From Trametopsis cervina (taxonomy: Eukaryota; Basidiomycota; Agaricomycetes; Polyporales; Irpicaceae), in assembly GCA_022385755.1 (NCBI GenBank), contig MU278361.1:349186-413185 (forward strand): a stretch of DNA of 64,000 nt, written 5' to 3'. The translations under genes and the position numbers were made by a program. The notes beneath the pieces were generated by a model. That model saw nothing but the letters and a program-made list of their open reading frames with translations, was not told the DNA's origin and ran no database searches. Of this stretch, positions 57,431-64,000 are shown one piece after another. How positions within the stretch are numbered: the stretch's first letter is position 1; every line of letters starts with the position of its first letter.

Positions 57431-60280
57431 TCAATCCTCGTCTGATCCTGCCTCGTCACGCAGTGAGATACGGCTGGATCTGCGTAATGCAATGGGCCGT
57501 GTAGATCTGGCGCTGCTTGAAGCTCCGTGAAGGCTGGCCTCACCAACCGTTCCTGGGTCCGTCGGAATACTTTCGTCATCGTCTCCGCCATGACCGACCT
57601 TGCTGGGTGGCTTGAGGGAGCGCATGCCTTCTATCATCCCTTCAATTACGTCGTCCCGGGTGCGCTTCCTCGTCTGAAGGAAGTCGAGTTTAGCATCGAG
57701 GGAGTAAGGGGGAGACGGGGGAGGCGTTTTGGGGCGTGGATCTACAAATTCCAGTGACAAGGAAGAGAGTTCGAAGTCCTTAACCTTCCCCTTCCCCTTC
57801 GTGAAAGCTTGACGCATAGCAGAGTATCTCCGGGCCATCTTGGAGTGCAAGGCGGGAAGTGTTGCGGTAGTGTCAACGCCAGTTGTGAGAAGACCAGACT
57901 CCGTCTCTCGATACGCAGTTACAAGAGAGCTCCGGATGGCGTTCAATTCTACCGCAATAAATTGCAGGGAGTTGTGAACACCTTGCGTCTTTGATTTAAA
58001 TATACCTGCCAAGGAACGAAGCGCCACGATACGGTTTTCAGCATGAGTGAGGACGTCGTTGACCCAGACAGATGCTGCATCATCCCTTGTAATAGCATGT
58101 TTGCTAATGACACGTCGGGAAAGTGTCAGATAGAGTGAGAGCCACCAGAGAGATTCTAGGTCGTGTAGAGCGTTGCTCTTGAAAATGGCAACAGGCTGTA
58201 CTGGTATACTATGACGGGATGTGTTGTTGTCATCGTTGGTATCGTTCCTGTCGCCGCCCTCATAACTAATATTGCCCACATCCTCGTCTTCCTCGTCTTC
58301 TGCTTCTGCTTGTTCTTGTTCTTGTTCTTGTTCCTCATCTCCATCTTCATCTGGATTATCATCAAGATCAGGGCCAAATAGGTACGCCTGAAGCTGCACT
58401 TCTATAGGGACAAAGTGATACGTGCCCTAATTGATGTGAGTTTGGTCACCCCGCAGCTGGAGAAAGCAATGACATACCGTCCGGCCACGATGAATGGGGG
58501 CATCATCGTCGTGACGCTTAGAATATTCTAAATCAGCGATCTTCACCACACCGTCATCCATAACCAGAACGTTGCCAGCACTGATATCGCGATGGATCCA
58601 ACCAAGCTCATGCAGCGTTGACAATCCTGAGAAGAGTATTCAGCAGGTGCATAAAGATTACTGATGCAGCGCAATTGCATACCTGTGTTCGCTTCGTGCA
58701 ATGCTTTGCAGATCTTCATCGCTGATGTCAATTTGTCAATGGTCTTCCCACATTCCTGGAACACAATACGGTAACGAGTCTTTGCACCGTGCTCGACCAT
58801 GGCTTTCTTCTTCGACACATCCAGGTCGCCTTGAACAGAACCAACAGGAGGGTTTGCCACGGCCACGGCTGCCTCAAGCCTCTTGAGCTCATACGGCGGT
58901 AGACTTGAGGGGAGGGGAGCTGATTTACGCATGAGGGCTAACGTGTTGTCCTTCTCGCCATCAATGTAGACGTCACCGTGACAAACGACGTGAAGGAAAT
59001 GTCTGTCAAACCTCTCCTTATGAAGTGGGTTATCCGATGCCTGTGCCGCTTTTTCGATTGCTGCAAGTATATCGCCCTCTCGAGTCCGGTCATCGTCGAT
59101 CCAGCAGTCCTTCACCACCACTATGTTTCCCGTCACATTTCCCTCCCTGTCGACTTGACGACCCTTCCAAACGCGCGTACCCCGGCCTTGCGCTGCCTCC
59201 GCAGCAACATTGGCCAAGGGATCCAATGTTCGATACGTGGTCTTGCAAACCTGTTGATCTGAATCAATCCAGCGAACGGTAATGTCATACATCTTCTTCT
59301 TTTCGTTCCCAAGTGCGACAGAGGGGGTGATAGTCGGATCGTACCCAAGCTGGGAACGACTGGCAAACATCACGGAGAGGAAGAAGTGAATGAGCTTGTC
59401 ATGGTCCTGCCGTGTACACCAAGTCAGAAACGTGCGTGATAGCCTAAAGCATCAACGTACCGTGATGAAGTTGAACTGCTCCGACACAAAAAAATCAGCG
59501 CGACTACAGAACCATAGGCGCATCGAAGCATCCTCAATCGTATAGCCGAATACGAAACGGCGCTGCACGGTCTCGCGCATACAGTGGTTGAGTGACCATA
59601 TGATCTTCACGTTGTTCTACATAAAATCCATGCGTCATCAGTACGACACAGGGCCTGAGAGTTGTGTTAAAAGAAGCACGAACATCGTTGATATCCTTGA
59701 CACTCGAGTGTTTCTTCTTCTCGCCCGGGATTACGATGTTGTCCCAGTGTATCTCCTGCCTACGTACTTCAGACGGCTGTTTCAACACAGCATAGCCGTC
59801 AGGCCGTGACGTGTTCGTTCTATTCGTAGATGAAGGGGTGTGATTCGGATTGCAATAGAAAGCGGCCGTCTGCTGCATCTTGAGACCCTTTTTCCTGATG
59901 ACGACCATTGCCGCCCGGGCCACAGCTTTGGCAATGACCCCAAACGGCGCAAAGACTAAATTCTCGGATTTGTCATCGTTTTTCTCGTGACTTGGATCGT
60001 ACTTGAACGAGGTCCATCTGTTACCGCTGATAGGTGCTGGTGTCTTCTTCTTGAGTTCCTGCTTGACTCTCTCGACGTCTACGCCTGGCGGAAGGGGCGG
60101 AAGGAGATTGTCATGGAAGTAGTTCAGCGGTACCTGCGGAATATGACCCCCGACGTCGGCCATGACTGCCTTTCGACCTGCTTCCAATCCATGGTGGGTG
60201 GCTGGATAAGTAACAGCCTGCTTGAATTTGACCGGACTATCAGAGGTGAGCACTGTCTGAGACCCAGGTGGCGTACGCAT
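57431..60280 (-). CDS. FunK1-type fungal protein kinase, copy 1
   Basis: FunK1 kinases are a fungal, Agaricomycete-expanded family of unknown substrate. It starts MRTPPGSQTVLTSDSPVKFK at 60278-60280. The N-lobe includes NIVVVKDCWIDDDRTREGDI, with the likely catalytic Lys in VVKD, and FLHVVCHGDVYIDGE. The catalytic loop is LGWIHRDISAGNVLVMDDG and the magnesium motif is KIADLEYSKRHDDD, where DLE replaces DFG as is normal for the family. ALHDLESLWWLSLYLTLSRR and a variable C-terminal tail (PPYSLDAKLDF, RSSRISLRDEAGSDED*) follow. Within the tail an acidic Glu/Gln/Asp run corresponds to repeats of GAA/CAA-type codons. Several short introns interrupt the gene. A TATA box lies 47-53 bp upstream. It is intact, unlike copy 2, which is interrupted by the gap. 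Confidence 0.9.
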
Positions 60281-60915
60281 CGTGATGGGATGAATGAGTC
60301 AACATCCATTTCTATCATGTTCGTTCTTTTATAGCGTGTAGCCAGGTGTGCACGGGATTAGGATGGCTACGGAGAAATGCGAGTGGCGAGACAATGGGCG
60401 TTCTTGGTTGAAGTTGCTGAGATTGAACGTGTCATTCATTTTTGGAAGCTGGCCATGATTGGCGCCCAAGAAGTGCCAGCTGATTGGACCGCTGCCATGA
60501 GGCTTTCATATCGTATCCTATGCCTCAGGCCTCAGGCCCGAACACGAGTGAGCGTGTTGCTGGCTGTGCTCCCATATCGGAGCGCCTCTGAGAACCTGAC
60601 TTTCGCACCCTTCGAGAAATAGTGGCTTTATCGGAGTTTTATTTATTTTTATGTGAGCAGAAAATGCGATGCACGCTGTTCAATGATAGCAGCATAATTG
60701 AATGCGAATAGTAACATATCTATGAACAGGGAGACTAGCTCCGCAACCGCTATAGTACCCGAAGCGTCGATATCAAAAGCGTGTCTTCATCACTTCCGCG
60801 GGGCCTTCCGCAAGAGCACATAACCAGACTATTTGCACCGCGCTCCCCGCATATCATGCGACATCCCTCACTCCTCATCGCGGCGTCGTTGCATTAGACT
60901 CAACATACAGTACAC
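60281..60915. other. Intergenic region between FunK1 copies
   Basis: 635 bp with the FunK1 copy 1 promoter, including the TATA box at 60327-60333, and the 3' flank of copy 2. No other feature. Confidence 0.5.
60327..60333 (-). promoter_or_regulatory. TATA box of FunK1 copy 1
   Basis: TATAAAA on the minus strand, 47-53 bp upstream of the ATG at 60280. Confidence 0.55.
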
Positions 60916-63451
60916 TTATTGATCTTGCACTGCTGTTGCATTGGCACGCATTGCGATACGGCTGGATCTGCGTAAAGCCGTGGGCTGGGTAGATCTGGCA
61001 CTGCTTGAAGCTTCGTGAAGGTCGGCCTCACCAACCATTCCTCTGTCTGTCGGAATACTTTCGCCGTCGTCTTTGCCATGACCGACCTTGCGGGGTGGGT
61101 TGAGAGAGCGCATGCCTTCTGTTATGCCTGCGATTGCATCGTCCCGGGCGCGCTTCCTCGTCGGAAGGAAGGCGAGTTTAGAATCGAGGGAGTAAGGGGG
61201 AGGCAGGGGAGGCGTTTTGTGGCGTGGATCTACAAATTTCAGCGACAAGGAGGAGAGTTTGAAGTCTTTAACCTTGCCCTTGACCTTGACTTTGCCCTTG
61301 ACCTTCGTAAAAGTTTTGATCAAAGCAGAGTATCTCTTCGCCATCCCGGAGTGAAGAACAGGCAGTGCCGAGGTAGTATCGATACCGGTCGTATAAAGGT
61401 TACACTCCGAGCGTGTATAGGCCATTACAAGGGAGCGACGCATAGCGTCCAACTCTTTGGCGACAAACCGCAGGGACTTATGAACATTTTGTGTCTGAGA
61501 GGCGAACCGGCCTCTGGTTCGAAGTGCCATGTAACGGCTGCTTGCATCTGGCAAGACGTCATTGATCCAGATACGCGCCTTTTCGCTATTATCGTATTCA
61601 GAGGCCGCCGATGCATTGGCACCTCTAGTTTCGACACGCCTGGAAAGCGTCAGATAGAGTGAGAGCCACCAAAGGGATTCAAGGTCGTGTATAGCGTTGC
61701 TCTTGAAGGGGGGTCGAGGCACCGCCCAATTAGACGGACCGTCCCCGTCCTCGTCCTCGTCCTCGTCCTCGTCGCCGTCGGTGTCATCGTTCTCGTTCTC
61801 GTTCTCGTTCTCGTCCTCATCCTCGTTCTCATCGCTATCGCTCTCATTGTCGTCGTCAGAGTCCTCGCTATCCTCATCTTCTTCACCGGGATCAAATAAG
61901 TACGCCTGAAGCTGTACCTCTACAGGAACAAAGTAGTACGTGCCCTGCGCAACGTGAGTGTTGTCGTTCCTTAGCTGCAACAAGCGACGACATACCGTCC
62001 GGCCATGATGGATGGGAGCATCATCGTTATGACGCTTGGAATACTCTAAATCAGAGATCTTCACCACACCGTCATTCATCACAAGAACGTTTCCAACGCT
62101 GATATCTCGATGGATCCAACCAAGCTCATGTAGCGTCGACAATCCTAAGAAGACTATTCAGTGGATGCGTACAGATCAGTTGCACCACACAGTCACATAC
62201 CTGTGTTTACTTCGTGCAATGCTTTGCAAATCTTCTTCGCCGAAGTCAACTTATCGATGGTCATCCCATATTCCCGGAACACAATACGATAATGGGTCTT
62301 TGTGTTGCCTTCATCCAACCTCGCATTCTCTCTAGCATTCCAGTCATCCCGACGAGAACCGAGACCGATGGCTTGCGTCTTGAGCTCGTAAGGCTTGGAA
62401 CATGAAGGAAGCGGAGTCGAATTCCGCATGAGGGTGAGCGTATTGTCCTTCTTTCCATCAACGTAGACATCCCCGTGACAGACAACATGAAGAAAATATT
62501 GGTGGAACCTCGCCTCGTGTTTCACATCCTTTGACACTCTCGCTGCGTCCTCGATAGCTGCAAGTGTGTCACCCTCCCGAGGTCGTCCATCGTCAACCCA
62601 GCAATCCTTTATCACCACAAGACCGCCTGTCGCATCTCCATTCTTGTCAACTTCACGCCCTCGCCACACACGTGTAGCCCGGCTCCTCAGCGCCTGCGCG
62701 GAAACATTGGCCACGACTTCTGTTGTGCGATAGACCGTATGGCGAATGCTACTGTCCCGGTCAATCCAGCGAACGGTGATGTCGTGCATCCTTTTCTCTT
62801 CATTGCCAAGCGAGATGGAAGGGGTGATCGTGGGGTCGTAGCCGAGCTCGGAAGGTTGGGCGAACATGACAGAAAGGAAGAAATGTACAATTGCGTGATG
62901 GTCCTATCATGAACAGTGAGGAAACTACGTACACCATGAGCCGAAACGTAAGCTCACCTCGATGAAGTTGAACTGTTCCGATACAAGAAGGTCAGACCGA
63001 CTACAGAACCATATACGCATCGAAGCATCCTGAATTGTGTAGCCAATCACGAAACGGCGTTGGATGGTCTCGCGCATGCACTGATTTAGTGACCATATGA
63101 TTTTTGTGTTGTTCTATACGAGACCGTGGGTCATCAATTAGACACAAGGCTAGACGGTTGTGAAAAGAGACACAGACGTTGTTTATATTATCATAACCTG
63201 AATACTTCGTTGTCTCGCCAGGGATTGCAATGTTGTCCCAGTGGATGATCCCACGACGTGGAACTAGCGGCTTTTTGAGCAGAGCGTAGCTATCAGGCCG
63301 TGATACGTCCGTCCTGTTAGTGCACGGCAGCGCGTGGTTCGTGTTGCAGTAGAAGATAGTCGTCTGCTTCAAGAGGTCGGATTTCTTCTCGCTCATTTTC
63401 AGCGCCGCTTGGGCCACCGCCGTGGCGATACTCGCAAAGGCTGCGAATACC
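60916..63451 (-). CDS. FunK1-type fungal protein kinase, copy 2 (N-terminus in the assembly gap)
   Basis: This copy parallels copy 1 along its length: HWDNIAIPGETTKYSGYDN, FAQPSELGYDPTITPSISLG, GLVVIKDCWVDDGRPREGDT, FLHVVCHGDVYVDGKKDN, LGWIHRDISVGNVLVMNDG, VKISDLEYSKRHNDD and LHDLESLWWLSLYLTLSRR. The last segment is ALRRSSRIAMRANATAVQDQ* at 60916. By analogy with copy 1, about 110 N-terminal residues (about 330 nt) should lie in and just after the 295-base gap at 63452-63746. The exact start cannot be stated, and a broken 5' end is possible. An Asp/Glu-rich low-complexity run is encoded at about 61740-61890. The catalytic residues are kept. It is probably a tandem duplicate of copy 1. Confidence 0.85.
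61740..61890 (-). repeat. Hexanucleotide-like acidic repeat in FunK1 copy 2
   Basis: Plus-strand runs of GTCCTC, CTCGTT and similar hexamers encode an Asp/Glu/Asn-rich stretch on the minus strand. The tract is likely length-variable. The first part repeats TCGTCC and the second TCGTTC. Confidence 0.8.
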
Positions 63452-63746
63452 NNNNNNNNNNNNNNNNNNNNNNNNNNNNNNNNNNNNNNNNNNNNNNNNN
63501 NNNNNNNNNNNNNNNNNNNNNNNNNNNNNNNNNNNNNNNNNNNNNNNNNNNNNNNNNNNNNNNNNNNNNNNNNNNNNNNNNNNNNNNNNNNNNNNNNNNN
63601 NNNNNNNNNNNNNNNNNNNNNNNNNNNNNNNNNNNNNNNNNNNNNNNNNNNNNNNNNNNNNNNNNNNNNNNNNNNNNNNNNNNNNNNNNNNNNNNNNNNN
63701 NNNNNNNNNNNNNNNNNNNNNNNNNNNNNNNNNNNNNNNNNNNNNN
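63452..63746. other. Assembly gap (295 N)
   Basis: All bases are N. It interrupts the likely N-terminus of FunK1 copy 2, so no gene call across it is reliable. Confidence 0.99.
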
Positions 63747-63956
63747 TTCGCACAAGTCAGCATCCGTTTCCATTTCGTATGGCATGAGAAGAACCACATA
63801 CTGAGCGCTCGTTGATGTTTACACGGAACGACCACCACGGGTACTGTAAGTGTTGTAGCCGCGCTATGAATCATTCGCCAGTTTTCTCTGCGCGAGCATC
63901 TTATCCGCATGATATAGCGCAGATGACAATGTATCACAGTCGAAATCTGCAACGAA

Positions 63957-64000
63957 CCTGTGTCACCTGCACTTGTCTGCAAACGAAAAGCTTCCGCTGT
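63957..64000 (+). pseudogene. Fragment of a second carboxylesterase copy at the right edge
   Basis: These 44 nt match 55876-55919 of the esterase at 41 positions in the same orientation and encode LCHLHLSANEKLPL against LCHLHSSANEKLPL. The bases before 63957 do not match the esterase, so the copy is truncated, rearranged, or starts after an intron (CACAG at 63936-63940). The window ends before its status can be settled. Confidence 0.6.

Noticed and set aside
61687..61909. Hydrophobic Val/Leu and Ser-rich open frames on the plus strand
   Set aside because: They are antisense readings of the GTCCTC/CTCGTT repeat in FunK1 copy 2; the apparent transmembrane segment is a repeat artefact.
1..64000. 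tRNA, rRNA, CRISPR array, bacterial-type operons or terminators
   Set aside because: I scanned for T-loop (GGTTCGA-like) signatures, regular spaced repeats and prokaryotic gene organisation and found none that hold up; the genome is eukaryotic.

Overview
This window is nuclear DNA of a filamentous basidiomycete, most likely a wood- or litter-decaying Agaricomycete. The evidence is the very high density of short introns (about 45-65 bp, GT-AG), fungal-length genes on both strands, a cellulose-active AA9 monooxygenase with a CBM1 tail, a fungalysin, and two FunK1-type kinases, a family expanded in Agaricomycetes. I saw no bacterial operon features, CRISPR array, tRNA or rRNA gene. Bases 63452-63746 are an assembly gap.

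Left third (1-30.5 kb): mostly housekeeping and trafficking genes. A partial SEC31 (COPII coat) is divergent from CFT1 (CPSF160, mRNA 3' processing). Then come a disordered orphan, a RecQ helicase, a Ser/Pro-rich orphan, an MpaB/latex-clearing-protein-type oxygenase, a secreted AA9 LPMO, a protein with a NuSAP-like SAP N-terminus, an Atg14-like autophagy subunit, and a Mug190/tricalbin-like ER contact-site lipid-transfer protein.

Middle (31-42.5 kb): three tandem minus-strand genes share an unusual plan: C2H2 fingers at the N-terminus, a long disordered middle, and a RING finger at the extreme C-terminus. A fourth, decayed copy lies about 3 kb further on, in the opposite orientation. A 460-bp palindromic non-autonomous DNA transposon, with 55-bp terminal inverted repeats and perfect 9-bp target duplications (Mutator-like signature), sits 100 bp upstream of the first of these genes. 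A secreted aspartic protease lies between the array and the decayed copy.

Right third (42.5-64 kb): an RNA-silencing RNA-dependent RNA polymerase whose catalytic DxDGD motif is carried on a 12-nt micro-exon, a fungalysin whose HEXXH motif is split by an intron, a small JTB-like membrane protein, SRP19, a type-B carboxylesterase fold whose nucleophile serine is replaced, and two FunK1 kinases. A scrap of a second esterase copy at the right edge suggests that an esterase/FunK1 pair was duplicated.

Most genes are independent units. The thematic links are secreted degradation (AA9, aspartic protease, fungalysin), secretory-pathway machinery (SEC31, SRP19, Mug190-like, Atg14) and a fast-evolving region (C2H2-RING array, transposon, pseudogene, FunK1/esterase duplication). 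Gene structures were derived by hand from splice signals and reading frames. First exons are the least certain parts.
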